The notes: generated from the letters alone by a model not told the origin. Shown: positions 16,270 to 24,266, counted from the stretch's first letter. The stretch: 31,042 nucleotides of DNA from JAWLDV01 sp046537975 (GCA_046537975.1 JBKHJR010000031.1:1-31042); one strand, 5' to 3'. Numbers and translations are program-made.

Positions 16270-17454
16270 TTGAGGCGATTTTTTCGTATCGGGATTCTGG
16301 TGCTGGTGCTCATTTGTTTGGTGGGCGGGGGCGTGTTTTTGGTCAAACAGAAGAAAAAAGAACTGGGCCAAACCCCCGCCTACGGTGCCAAGCCCCGTCC
16401 GGTGACTGTAGCCAAGGCCGAAACAGGGGATTTGACCTTGGGAAAGGAGTACTTGGCGGTAGTGGAACCGTTCCGAGAAGCCAAGATATCGGCCCGGGTT
16501 AACGCGGAGGTGAAAAAGATTCACGTGGATGAAGGCGACCGGGTCAAAACCGGTGATGTTCTGGCCGAACTGGACGACGAGGAGATTGAACACAGCATTG
16601 AGGCGGTATCATCCCGGATTGAACAGGCCAAGGCGGAGCTTGCCGGCAACCGGGCCACGGTCAGGGCCCTAAAGAAATCCCATAATTATTGGCAGACCGA
16701 GAAAAAACGTGACGCCACCCTGGCTGAAAAAGGCGCGATTTCCGAATCCGAAGCCGAGCAGACCGCAGAGAAGGCCGCGGACATCAAAGGAAAACTGGGT
16801 GCGGCCCGAAAGAAATCCCAGGCCATCGAAAAACAGATCGAGAACCTGGGCAAACAGAAGGCCGAACTGCGCAGCCGACGCGGCTATTATACTATAACCA
16901 GTCCTTTCGACGGCGTTGTCACCCAGCGCCTGGCCGATCCCGGAGATATGGCCGCACTGTCAAAAAACTTGATCACGGTCCAGGATCTGTCCGGGCTGAA
17001 ACTGGCCTTTGACGTGCCCCAGAAAGACCTGCCCCAGGTGAAAGAGGGGCTGGCGGCTGCTTTTAAGATAAAGGGCCGCACCCGTCAAGAAAAAATAAGT
17101 CTCATGGAACCGGCCCTGGACAAGGCCAAAATGATGCGGGCCGAAATCTGGCTGGACCGGAATGCCGCAGCCGATCTTACCCCGGGTGCCTATCTGCCGA
17201 TAACCGTGAGCCTAAAGCGGCTCACAGACGTGATCCTCCTTCCGGCTTCGGCGCTGATTGAGGGCCCGGATGGCAGAAGCCATATCTTTGCTGTGGCCGA
17301 AGGCAGTATTTCAGCCAAGCCCGTCCGGATTTTGGGACGTTCCGGGGACAGGGCTGCAATCAAAGGGATTGATGCCGGAACGCAGGTGGTCAAAAACACC
17401 TATCTGGGCTGGGCTACCTTCTCGTCCGGACAGAAGGTGGAGGCCGTGCCATGA
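16270..17454 (+). CDS. RND efflux membrane fusion (periplasmic adaptor) protein
   Basis: 394 residues starting at TTG 16270, with AAGGAG seven bases upstream overlapping the previous stop; earlier in-frame starts lie inside the TolC-like gene. A membrane anchor (about 5-26) is followed by the lipoyl/barrel-sandwich half EPFREAKISARVNAEVKKIH with DEGDRVKTGDVLAELDD, a long alpha-hairpin, the second lipoyl half (YYTITSPFDGVVTQRLADPGD) and the beta-barrel. It links the inner-membrane pump to the outer-membrane tunnel. I see no His/Met-rich metal-binding extension, so metal specificity is not shown by the adaptor. It overlaps the pump gene by four bases (ATGA). Confidence 0.9.
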   Translation: MRRFFRIGILVLVLICLVGGGVFLVKQKKKELGQTPAYGAKPRPVTVAKAETGDLTLGKEYLAVVEPFREAKISARVNAEVKKIHVDEGDRVKTGDVLAELDDEEIEHSIEAVSSRIEQAKAELAGNRATVRALKKSHNYWQTEKKRDATLAEKGAISESEAEQTAEKAADIKGKLGAARKKSQAIEKQIENLGKQKAELRSRRGYYTITSPFDGVVTQRLADPGDMAALSKNLITVQDLSGLKLAFDVPQKDLPQVKEGLAAAFKIKGRTRQEKISLMEPALDKAKMMRAEIWLDRNAAADLTPGAYLPITVSLKRLTDVILLPASALIEGPDGRSHIFAVAEGSISAKPVRILGRSGDRAAIKGIDAGTQVVKNTYLGWATFSSGQKVEAVP

Positions 17455-20400
17455 ATCCAACCCGGGCGGCACTTAACCATCCTTACGCAGTTGTAGCAAC
17501 GGTCTTGCTGGTGGCGGCCATGGGGGTTATCGGCTTTCTGCGTATACCTTCAGAGCTTTTCCCGGACACTTTCCCGCCTCAGGTAGTGGTGGTCACCGTG
17601 CAGCCCGGGGCCAGCGCCGATGATGTCAGCGACAAGATGACCGAGGTGATTGAAAAGGAGATCAACACCTTAAGCGGCCTGGACAGTATACGCAGCACCA
17701 GCCGCGACCAGGTCTCGTCCGTGCTGGTGGAATTTTCCTACAGCAAGGATCCGGGCCAGGCCATCTTGGATGTACAAAACGCCATGGCCCGGATCCGGGC
17801 CGATCTACCGGAAAATGCCCGGGAGCCGAAACTTTATCGCTTGAGCGACTCCACTGCCAGACCGCTTCTCACCCTGGCCCTGCGGTCCCAAGAAAACAGC
17901 CGGCGCGATCTTTCCGAAATCCGGCTTCTGGCCGAAAATCAAATACAGGACCGCCTTTTGGGCCTCGAAGGCGTGGCTGACGTGGACGTCTTCGGAGGGC
18001 ACAGGCCCGAGATCCGGGTCAAGGTTAACCGGGACGAGCTGGCCGCTAATAATGTTTCCCTTGGCGAGGTCATGGCGGTGCTTGCCGAACAGAACATCTC
18101 CGCTCCGGCAGGCAATATTTACACCGGTGACAGCGAGTATCTTGTCCGCATCGCCGGGGAATTCAAGGATCTGGAGAATATCAGGCAGCTGCCCATCCGG
18201 CGTCCCGGATTGGGACTGCTGCGCATCTCCGACGTGGCGGACGTGGAACTTACCAAAGAAGAACCGCGCTCGGCTTATCACGGCAATAGCGAGACAGCCA
18301 TCGCCCTGGGGATCATCAAGCCCGAAGGGGGTGATACAATGGCGGCCATTGATCGGGTCAAATCCTTCCTGCCCCAACTGCGCAGCCTATATCCGGATAT
18401 TTCCTTTGAGATCACCCAGGACCAACAGCCGTTAATTGACATCAACATGAGGGGAATGGTGCTATCCATCATCCAGGCCGTAATCTTCACCGTAGCGGTG
18501 ATCTTTCTTTTCCTGGCAGAGGCCCGGGCCGCTTTGGTGGCAGGCATCAGCATACCTCTTTCTTTTCTGTTCACTCTGGCCGTACTCTGGTTTACGCCGT
18601 ATACCTTAAACATGGTCACTCTGTCCGGCCTTATCGTGGCTACCGGTATGGTGGTGGACTCTTCGGTTGTGGCCCTGGAGAATATCTACCGCCATTTCCG
18701 GGCCAGCCGGGACCCGGATGCTCAGCCGGATGCCAAGAGCGCCGCGGACACCGGAGCCCGCGAAATTTCCCTGGCCATTACAGCAGGGATGTTGACCACC
18801 GTAGCGGTCCTGGTGCCCATCATCTTTATCGGCGGCTATCCCCAGCTGACCATCGGCCGACTGAGCCTGACAATCGCCATTACCATGGTGGCCTCGCTGG
18901 TCATCGCCCTGACCCTGGTGCCGCTGTTGGCCTCCCGGGTTCTGGTTCGAGAGCGTGCAAAAAGAAATATTATCGAACGAGCGGCCGCCTGGGTGGACGT
19001 GGGCGTGGGCTTTGTCCGGCGGTTCTATTTGTTCATCTTAAAAGGCGCCCTGCGCTGGCGGGTGGTAACCCTCTTACTGGCCGCTGCCTTTTTCGTGATC
19101 AGCGTCAGAACCATTCCGCCTATTATCGGCGGGGACCTCATGCCGCCCATGGATACCGGCATCGCCAATATCGATTTCGATCTGCCGGCCACCGATGATA
19201 TCGGACAGATGGAAAAAACTCTGAACCGGGTGGAACAGATCATCTATGCCCAACCCGGTATAAAAAAAGTCTCCTCGGTAATCGGCTCGGAACCCGGAGC
19301 CATTTCCTTTGGCACCGGCGGGGCCACGACCCAGGCCGCCTCCATAACAGTAGAATTGGAAGACCGGACAAAACGCGAACGATCCATCTGGGAGATCGAA
19401 AGAATCTGGCGGCAAAAACTGCGGCAAGTGCCGGGGATCAAAAGCTTCCAGGTCAACGAGTACGGGGCCACGCCCATCTCCACCACCAAGGCACCCGTGG
19501 ACATCATCATCAGCGGGCCGGATTCCCGGGTGCTGGACCGGCTGGCTGAAAAAACCATGGAGCGGCTGCAAGGGGTGCGCGGGCTCACAGATGTCCGCAG
19601 AAGCTGGCATTTTGATCAAAAACAGATTGATGTGTCCGTGGATCCGGCCCTGGCAAGCATGTACGGAACCTCTCCGGAAGAAGTCTCCCGGCAGGTCAGC
19701 GCGGCGGTCCAGGGTGTTCCTGTAACGTCCATGCGCCTTGAAAATTTCCTGGATATTCCCGTTCGTGTGCAATACGGCCGTTCTGACCGCAACAGCCTGG
19801 CAGCCTTGATGCAGTCCTATGTCCAATCGGATTTCGGACCGGTCCCCTTGCGGGCTTTGGCAGACATAAGGACTCAGACACAGCGTCCCTATATCACTCG
19901 TGAAGACCTGCAGACCACCATTGACGTCACCGGCGTCAACCACGACATGTCTGTTGCCCAGGTCACGGGCATGGCTAAAAAGGCTGTTTCCGGCCTGGAT
20001 ATCCCGGGCGGCTACAGCATCGACTTTGCAGGTAGCGCCTCGGACATGAAAAGCACCCAGAAACAGTTGCGCCAGGCCCTGATCATCGGCATTGTCCTGC
20101 TCTACCTCCTGCTTTTGGCCATGTTCGGCTCATTTGCCCATCCTCTGAGCATCATGGCGGCCATCCCTTTGGCCGTGGCCGGTTCTCTGTGGGGGCTTCT
20201 TCTGTTTGACAAGCCCATGTCCATGCCCGGGACCATGGGCATGATTTTTCTGGCCGGGATTATCATCAACAACAGCGTACTACTGCTCGACTTTATTATC
20301 CGGGCCAGAAAACAGGGAATGGACAAAGACGAAGCCATTGTCAGCGCCGTGGAACTGCGCATCCGGCCCATCCTGATGACCACCTTTTCAACCATCATCG

Positions 20401-20573
20401 GCCTGTCACCACTGATTTTCGAGACCGCCGTGGGCCTGGAGCGCTTGAGTCCTCTTGGGATTGTGGCCGGCAGCGGCCTTCTGGTGGGAACCTTTCTGAC
20501 CATGATCGTGGTGCCGGTGGTCTACTCCGGCATGGAAAGCGCCGGCGGGGCAATCCGAAAAATGGGCAGGTAG
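17451..20573 (+). CDS. RND efflux transporter, inner-membrane pump
   Basis: 1040 residues, the full AcrB-type length: helix 1 (ALNHPYAVVATVLLV), the first periplasmic porter domain, helices 2-6, helix 7 near residue 540, the second porter domain and helices 8-12. Proton-relay positions differ from AcrB: helix 4 reads TGMVVDSSVVALENI, giving D403 but S404 where AcrB has its second Asp, and helix 10 reads GIIINNSVLLLDF, with N940 in place of the relay lysine. Asn at that site is known in other RND branches. Third gene of the efflux operon. Drugs or metals could be the substrate; only the neighbourhood favours metals or envelope stress. Confidence 0.92.
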   Translation: MNPTRAALNHPYAVVATVLLVAAMGVIGFLRIPSELFPDTFPPQVVVVTVQPGASADDVSDKMTEVIEKEINTLSGLDSIRSTSRDQVSSVLVEFSYSKDPGQAILDVQNAMARIRADLPENAREPKLYRLSDSTARPLLTLALRSQENSRRDLSEIRLLAENQIQDRLLGLEGVADVDVFGGHRPEIRVKVNRDELAANNVSLGEVMAVLAEQNISAPAGNIYTGDSEYLVRIAGEFKDLENIRQLPIRRPGLGLLRISDVADVELTKEEPRSAYHGNSETAIALGIIKPEGGDTMAAIDRVKSFLPQLRSLYPDISFEITQDQQPLIDINMRGMVLSIIQAVIFTVAVIFLFLAEARAALVAGISIPLSFLFTLAVLWFTPYTLNMVTLSGLIVATGMVVDSSVVALENIYRHFRASRDPDAQPDAKSAADTGAREISLAITAGMLTTVAVLVPIIFIGGYPQLTIGRLSLTIAITMVASLVIALTLVPLLASRVLVRERAKRNIIERAAAWVDVGVGFVRRFYLFILKGALRWRVVTLLLAAAFFVISVRTIPPIIGGDLMPPMDTGIANIDFDLPATDDIGQMEKTLNRVEQIIYAQPGIKKVSSVIGSEPGAISFGTGGATTQAASITVELEDRTKRERSIWEIERIWRQKLRQVPGIKSFQVNEYGATPISTTKAPVDIIISGPDSRVLDRLAEKTMERLQGVRGLTDVRRSWHFDQKQIDVSVDPALASMYGTSPEEVSRQVSAAVQGVPVTSMRLENFLDIPVRVQYGRSDRNSLAALMQSYVQSDFGPVPLRALADIRTQTQRPYITREDLQTTIDVTGVNHDMSVAQVTGMAKKAVSGLDIPGGYSIDFAGSASDMKSTQKQLRQALIIGIVLLYLLLLAMFGSFAHPLSIMAAIPLAVAGSLWGLLLFDKPMSMPGTMGMIFLAGIIINNSVLLLDFIIRARKQGMDKDEAIVSAVELRIRPILMTTFSTIIGLSPLIFETAVGLERLSPLGIVAGSGLLVGTFLTMIVVPVVYSGMESAGGAIRKMGR

Positions 20574-20616
20574 ATATAGACCACTTCTAAACCTTATCGG
20601 GAGCCCGTAAAATTTT

Positions 20617-20768
20617 TCTTTTTCCCGGCGGGGGGATTCTGATTTTCAGTCGTTTATAGTCAATAGAAAGTGCATGAACATGTTGTCATGCAGCCAAAAT
20701 CAAGGATGCTGAAAATTCTTGCTTAAACGAAAGTAAAAAACAGTAATTATTAAACAGGAGGTTTTTCC
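20617..20768 (+). repeat. Leader repeat copy B, with candidate ECF promoter
   Basis: Candidate promoter GGCGGGG (20627-20633), 16 bases, TCGTT (20650-20654). CAGTCGTTTATAGT (20647-20660) is identical to copy C, and ATGTTGTCATGCAGC (20680-20694) equals the start of the anti-sigma gene. The segment then continues to AGGAGG (20756-20761) and the Spy-like start, matching copy A. It should drive the Spy-like gene. Confidence 0.78.
20674..20712 (+). CDS. Possible 12-residue leader peptide
   Basis: ATG to TGA reading MNMLSCSQNQGC. The first six residues match the anti-sigma protein start (MKMLSC) apart from one residue. The upstream AGAAAGTGC is a poor ribosome site, so it may be only a leftover of a duplicated gene start rather than a translated leader. 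Confidence 0.3.
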   Translation: MNMLSCSQNQGC

Positions 20769-21311
20769 ATGAAGAAGACCGCATTAATCGCAACAACTTT
20801 TTTCTTTTTCGCATGTTTAACAGCGAATGCCCAGATGGGACATATGGGAAAATCCCATTCCTGCCCGAAACATGGCAAGAAGCAGAACTGCATGAAGCAT
20901 GACGGCATGGGCTCGATGCATCAGGGGATGATGGCTGCCAAATCCATGAAAAAATCCATGATGATAGTCAAAATGCTGCCCGGCATGCAGGAACACTTAT
21001 CGCTTTCTCAAGAGCAAACGAACAAGTTGCTCGATCTTCAGACAAGCTTTAAAAAACAAAAGGTGGATTACAAAGCTGAACTGACCAAAGAGACCACGAA
21101 ATTACAAAGCCTGCTTGATGATGAGGCCCCGGTTGACAAGGTTAAAAGTCAACTGAAGGCCTGCTCTGATCTAAAAATCAATATGCATAGCGCAGCCTAT
21201 GAAACCGGGAAAAAAATGAAAGATGTTCTTACAGATGAGCAGAAAAAAGACTTGGAAGACATCATAAAGGAGCACACGAAGATGGCGAGAGGCACGGACA
21301 GGCCGGAATAA
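20769..21311 (+). CDS. Spy/ZraP-like periplasmic protein, Met/His/Cys-rich
   Basis: 180 residues with a Sec signal peptide (MKKTALIATTFFFFACLTANA, cleavage near residue 21). The next 45 residues are loaded with possible metal ligands: QMGHMGKSHSCPKHGKKQ, CMKHDGMGSMHQGMM. The rest is helical with the two LTxxQ-type motifs of the Spy/CpxP family, LSLSQEQ (77-83) and LTDEQKKDL near residue 155. Such proteins act as periplasmic chaperones or metal-binding stress proteins; the ligand-rich front suggests Cu- or Zn-type metals. ATG 20769 follows AGGAGG by seven bases. It lies behind leader copy B. Confidence 0.85.
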   Translation: MKKTALIATTFFFFACLTANAQMGHMGKSHSCPKHGKKQNCMKHDGMGSMHQGMMAAKSMKKSMMIVKMLPGMQEHLSLSQEQTNKLLDLQTSFKKQKVDYKAELTKETTKLQSLLDDEAPVDKVKSQLKACSDLKINMHSAAYETGKKMKDVLTDEQKKDLEDIIKEHTKMARGTDRPE

Positions 21312-21324
21312 AGAAAAAGCGGAT

Positions 21325-21559
21325 ACTGAACAGTTTATTAGCCGAACCAAGGAAGCGCCTGGATCCTGGACCATGAAATGGTCCGGGACCCTCTGGGCGC
21401 CAAGGAGCACATCGGGATCGTGCCGGAGGTGGCCAATCCCTATATGGAGATTTCCGCTAAGAGAAATCTCTCGCTGTCAGGGTAATTCTATGGACTCGGG
21501 GGACTTCGCCTGAAAAGCCGCGCCCAGAACTTCTCCAGGAATTCGGGCCCTGGGAAAGG
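21325..21559 (+). pseudogene. Relic of an ABC transporter ATPase
   Basis: The readable core gives GSAWILDHEMVRDPLGAK then HIGIVPEVANPYMEI, the stretch between Walker A and the Q-loop helix in export-type ATPases. Walker A is gone, a one-base shift precedes GSAWIL, a TAA (21480-21482) interrupts the frame, then YGLGGL and LLQEFGPWER belong to the next helix. The signature and Walker B parts are deleted, and the frame runs straight into permease sequence. Confidence 0.75.
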
Positions 21560-22101
21560 ATGGCACTCTGCTTTACAGCATCGGCCCCAACCCCGACGGC
21601 CTTCCCTTTCGAGACCAGAACCGGGACCCTGGAGCGGCTTCTTGCCGCACCGCTGGAGAGGCAAACCCTGCTTATGGACGACGTGGTGGCCGCCTTTCTG
21701 TTTGGAGTGGTGCTTTCCGCAATCCCGATTTTTGTAAGCCTGACCTTATTAGGGGACTCCCCGGCGTCTCTACCTGTTTTACTGGCAACCGTTGTTGTAT
21801 AAGCCCTGTGCTTTGCGGTCCTCAACCCCGGCCACCGGTGATCCGGCCTTTATAATGACCCTGGCCAATCTGGTTCAGCTAAGGATTTCTTCCGGTCCGG
21901 CAAATGCCGGAATGGGGCCAGGCCCTGTCCTGTGTCTCTCCTCTGACCCATTCCACTGAAAAGATTCCTTTTGCCTTAGGGCAGCAGACATCCATCGATC
22001 CGGCTCCAGCCCTGATCATAATCATTATCTTTTTTCCGGCATTCTGGACTATCAGCCAAGCTCTGCTTAAACACAATATCGCCAAAAGGTTATGGACCTG
22101 A
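21560..22101 (+). pseudogene. Relic of an ABC-2 type permease
   Basis: The frame from 21560 carries the ABC-2 hallmark FETRTGTLERLLAAPLERQ and two hydrophobic segments before a TAA (21800-21802). A second frame from 21904 carries the typical C-terminus: MPEWGQALSCVSPLTHST, FALGQQTSIDPAPAL, a membrane helix, then a positive tail and TGA. Between them, frames shift several times (FIMTLANLVQLRI). N-terminal half missing. Together with the ATPase relic this was an exporter that has been lost. Confidence 0.75.
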
Positions 22102-22338
22102 GCATATCATTTTAACATGTGATTACCCGTGACCATTTTCCCGGATAAAATTTATCAAACTTGTTTTCTGCCGGCCCTATAGTTATCTTGTTTTGAATTA
22201 GATAAATAAATCTTATAGCCTGTGATTATGATATTCGAATGACTTCAGATACTCCGCCAACCTATACCACATCCATACCGGCCGTACTCTGTCCCGCCGT
22301 ATCCAGACCGGATCCGGACAATATTTGGAGACCCTGTA

Positions 22339-22878
22339 TTGTCTGATCTTTCGGTTACTGACGAATCCCTGCTGCTGGCGACAGGCAGAGGAGACCTAAA
22401 GGCTTTTGAGGAAATCGTCCGGCGGCATCAGTCCTGGGCCTGGCAGATTGCCTACCAATTTTTCGGCCGGGAAGAGCAGGCCGCAGACGTGGTCCAAGAG
22501 GCCTTTATCCGGCTTCTACGGGCCTCCGGCCGGTATCAGCCCACGGCAAAATTCCGGACTTATTTTTACCGGATCATTAGCCGCCTTTGCCTGGATCAGT
22601 TCAAGAAGAAAAAACCGGTGAAACTGGAGGCAATAGCGGACCTACCCGACCAGAACCCCGGGGCGGCAGAGGAATTGCTGCGCAAGGAAACAGCCGCCTC
22701 CGTGCGCCTTGCCCTGGACACTCTTGCCCCGAATCAGCGCCTGGCCATTGTGCTCCGCTACTATGAAGATCTAAATTATCAGGAGATCGCCGCAGCTCTT
22801 GAGACGACAACCAAGGCTGTAGAGCGGCTCCTGGCCCGGGGACGTAAGCATCTTCGGACCCTTCTCAAAAACCGATGA
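22339..22878 (+). CDS. ECF-type RNA polymerase sigma factor
   Basis: 179 residues. Sigma region 2 runs about 10-85 (GDLKAFEEIVRRHQ, then ADVVQEAFIRLLRA and FRTYFYRIISRLCLDQFKKKK, the -10 recognition and melting part). Region 4 runs about 120-178 (LDTLAPNQRLAIVLRYYEDL, then YQEIAAAL with the HTH ending VERLLARGRKHLRTLL). No region 3, as expected for an ECF factor. The start is TTG 22339 with GGAG eight bases before. The anti-sigma gene follows after 64 bases that hold leader copy C. No copy of the candidate promoter is seen in front of this gene, so its own expression may be constitutive. Confidence 0.92.
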   Translation: MSDLSVTDESLLLATGRGDLKAFEEIVRRHQSWAWQIAYQFFGREEQAADVVQEAFIRLLRASGRYQPTAKFRTYFYRIISRLCLDQFKKKKPVKLEAIADLPDQNPGAAEELLRKETAASVRLALDTLAPNQRLAIVLRYYEDLNYQEIAAALETTTKAVERLLARGRKHLRTLLKNR

Positions 22879-22887
22879 AACTTTTGT

Positions 22888-22942
22888 TATTCCCGGCGGG
22901 GGATCCTTGCTTTCCAGTCGTTTATAGTTAATAAAGAGGTGA
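22888..22942 (+). promoter_or_regulatory. Leader repeat copy C, candidate ECF promoter for the anti-sigma gene
   Basis: GGCGGGG (22895-22901), 16 bases, TCGTT (22918-22922), then the GAGGTGA ribosome site and the anti-sigma ATG at 22943. CAGTCGTTTATAGT is identical to copy B. The whole sigma/anti-sigma gap is taken up by it. A transcript starting here would carry the anti-sigma and sensor genes without the sigma gene. Confidence 0.7.
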
Positions 22943-23452
22943 ATGAAAATGTTGTCATGCAGCAAAAACCGGAAAAGCCTTGACGCTTATATGGATGGCG
23001 AATTGTCAGGACGAAGACAGGCCGCAGTCGAACGCCATCTAGCAAGGTGTGACTCCTGTCGTGCCGCCTTGAATGACCTGCGGGACCTGAAACCGTTCTT
23101 ATCATCCCTTGATGTTGCCCCGGCTCCAAACTACCTGACCAAGAGGATTCTGACCGAGGCCCATGAGCAAAAACGGGGAAAGAGGCCGGGTCTTCTTTGG
23201 TCCTGTCTGGAGGCCCTATGGTATCCGTCCTGGGTAGTTAAGGATGCAACGGCCGCGGCACTGATTGCCGGCCTGACAATGGGAACATATATGGGCTGGA
23301 GCAGCTTCCCAACCAGCGGGTTAGAGTCCAGAATGACCGCCTCGATAGCTGTATCCGACGACAGTAATTTTTATACCTTTGACGCTATGAGTGCCGCGCC
23401 CGATGGATCCCTTGAGGCCGCAATTTTGAAGCAACTGGAGAAAAACAGATAA
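22943..23452 (+). CDS. Zinc-finger anti-sigma factor, membrane-anchored
   Basis: 169 residues. The N-terminus has the ZAS pattern: C6, then LDAYMDGELS, H32, C36 and C39 (RHLARCDSC), which holds zinc and binds the sigma factor. One membrane helix, about 102-119 (DATAAALIAGLTMGTYMGW), puts the C-terminal 50 residues in the periplasm. ATG 22943 follows GAGGTGA. The gene lies between the ECF sigma factor and a periplasmic sensor, the standard setting for regulated release of sigma. The start (MKMLSC) is echoed in leader copies A and B. Confidence 0.88.
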   Translation: MKMLSCSKNRKSLDAYMDGELSGRRQAAVERHLARCDSCRAALNDLRDLKPFLSSLDVAPAPNYLTKRILTEAHEQKRGKRPGLLWSCLEALWYPSWVVKDATAAALIAGLTMGTYMGWSSFPTSGLESRMTASIAVSDDSNFYTFDAMSAAPDGSLEAAILKQLEKNR

Positions 23453-23457
23453 AAACC

Positions 23458-23967
23458 ATGTGGAACAGACTTAAAAAACCCCTTATCGCCCTATCCGTGG
23501 GCCTGAATATAGCTTTCATTGCTATCTGGCTGATGCATGCCGTACCTGGCCTGGCTCCGGATCGGCAGAATCTCAAAAGCGTGGACAGCGACAGGCCGGA
23601 TCCTCTTCATCGAAAAATCGGTGTTACCGATGAACAATGGCAGCAGATCAAGCCCCTCCTTCGTGAATACCGCAAAAAGGCGCAAGACCGGATCCGAACC
23701 ATAAGGAGGCTCAGGGGAGAGCTCATGGATCTCCTGGCTTCATCTTCCGTGGAAGAAGAGGCCATAAGGGAGAAAGAAAAAGAAATCCTTGCCAACAAAC
23801 GGATCATGCAGGACCTGGTGATTGAGCTTCTGTTAGAAGAAAAAAAGATCCTGACGGTTGAACAGCAAAAAGAGTTGCTTTCGGCGATCCACCAACATTG
23901 CACTTGCAACGAAGCAGGGAGGAAGGGCCGCGAAAGACTTGGCCCGCTGTTAAAAAGCGAGAAATAA
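23458..23967 (+). CDS. Membrane-anchored periplasmic heavy-metal-sensor-like protein
   Basis: 169 residues: a membrane anchor (about 9-27), a proline-rich linker, then a helical periplasmic domain with DEQWQQIKPLLREYRKKA and the late LTVEQQKELL motif of the metal_resist/ZraP/CnrX group. A ligand-rich end, HQHCTC (145-150), would suit metal binding. The start is ATG 23458, five bases after the anti-sigma stop, with no own Shine-Dalgarno at a normal distance, implying coupled translation. By analogy with CnrX it may sense a metal and relieve the anti-sigma factor; this is inference. Confidence 0.8.
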   Translation: MWNRLKKPLIALSVGLNIAFIAIWLMHAVPGLAPDRQNLKSVDSDRPDPLHRKIGVTDEQWQQIKPLLREYRKKAQDRIRTIRRLRGELMDLLASSSVEEEAIREKEKEILANKRIMQDLVIELLLEEKKILTVEQQKELLSAIHQHCTCNEAGRKGRERLGPLLKSEK

Positions 23968-24072
23968 GGCAACCCCTAATCCCCGCCGTGACAGTCCAAA
24001 ATTGATTATCTATGATAACCCGAGGGCGGCTCTGCCCAGCCATGGATTCACCAGGCATACCCGGATTAAACA

Positions 24073-24103
24073 AATCCCGGCCACCGCAAAGGCGGCCGGG
24101 ATT
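24073..24103. terminator. Bidirectional terminator between sensor gene and cyd cluster
   Basis: AATCCCGGCC (24073-24082) and GGCCGGGATT (24094-24103) pair perfectly over ten base pairs around eleven bases. On the minus strand TGTTTAATC follows, so it suits the end of the cyd transcript best; it may also stop the opposing sensor transcript. Confidence 0.6.
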
Positions 24104-24144
24104 AGGTCAAAAGTTAAAATACTTCTTAAATCTATTAATCCTAT

Positions 24145-24240
24145 TTATTCCCATAGATCAGTCCATTCCAAAAAACGGACACCACATATCAGAGACAAAA
24201 CTATAAGAAGCAGCCAGCTGCTCAACAAAATTACGGTCAT
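24145..24240 (-). CDS. CydX-like small subunit of cytochrome bd oxidase
   Basis: 31 residues beginning MTVILLSSWLLLIVLS, one membrane helix and a short end with E and W (FLEWTDLWE). ATG 24240 has AAAGGAG six bases upstream; a second ATG at 24246 sits directly on the ribosome site and is unlikely. It starts 26 bases after the cydB stop on the same strand. Known CydX/CydS/CydH subunits are tiny single-helix proteins encoded just after cydB, and both size and place fit. The sequence itself is not diagnostic, hence no symbol. Confidence 0.65.
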   Translation of the reverse strand: MTVILLSSWLLLIVLSLICGVRFLEWTDLWE

Positions 24241-24266
24241 GGTCATCTCCTTTCAGTGTTATTGAT

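Noticed and set aside
21447..21470. An 8-bp hairpin in the ATPase relic
   Set aside because: It falls within recognisable former coding sequence and has no tail; likely chance.
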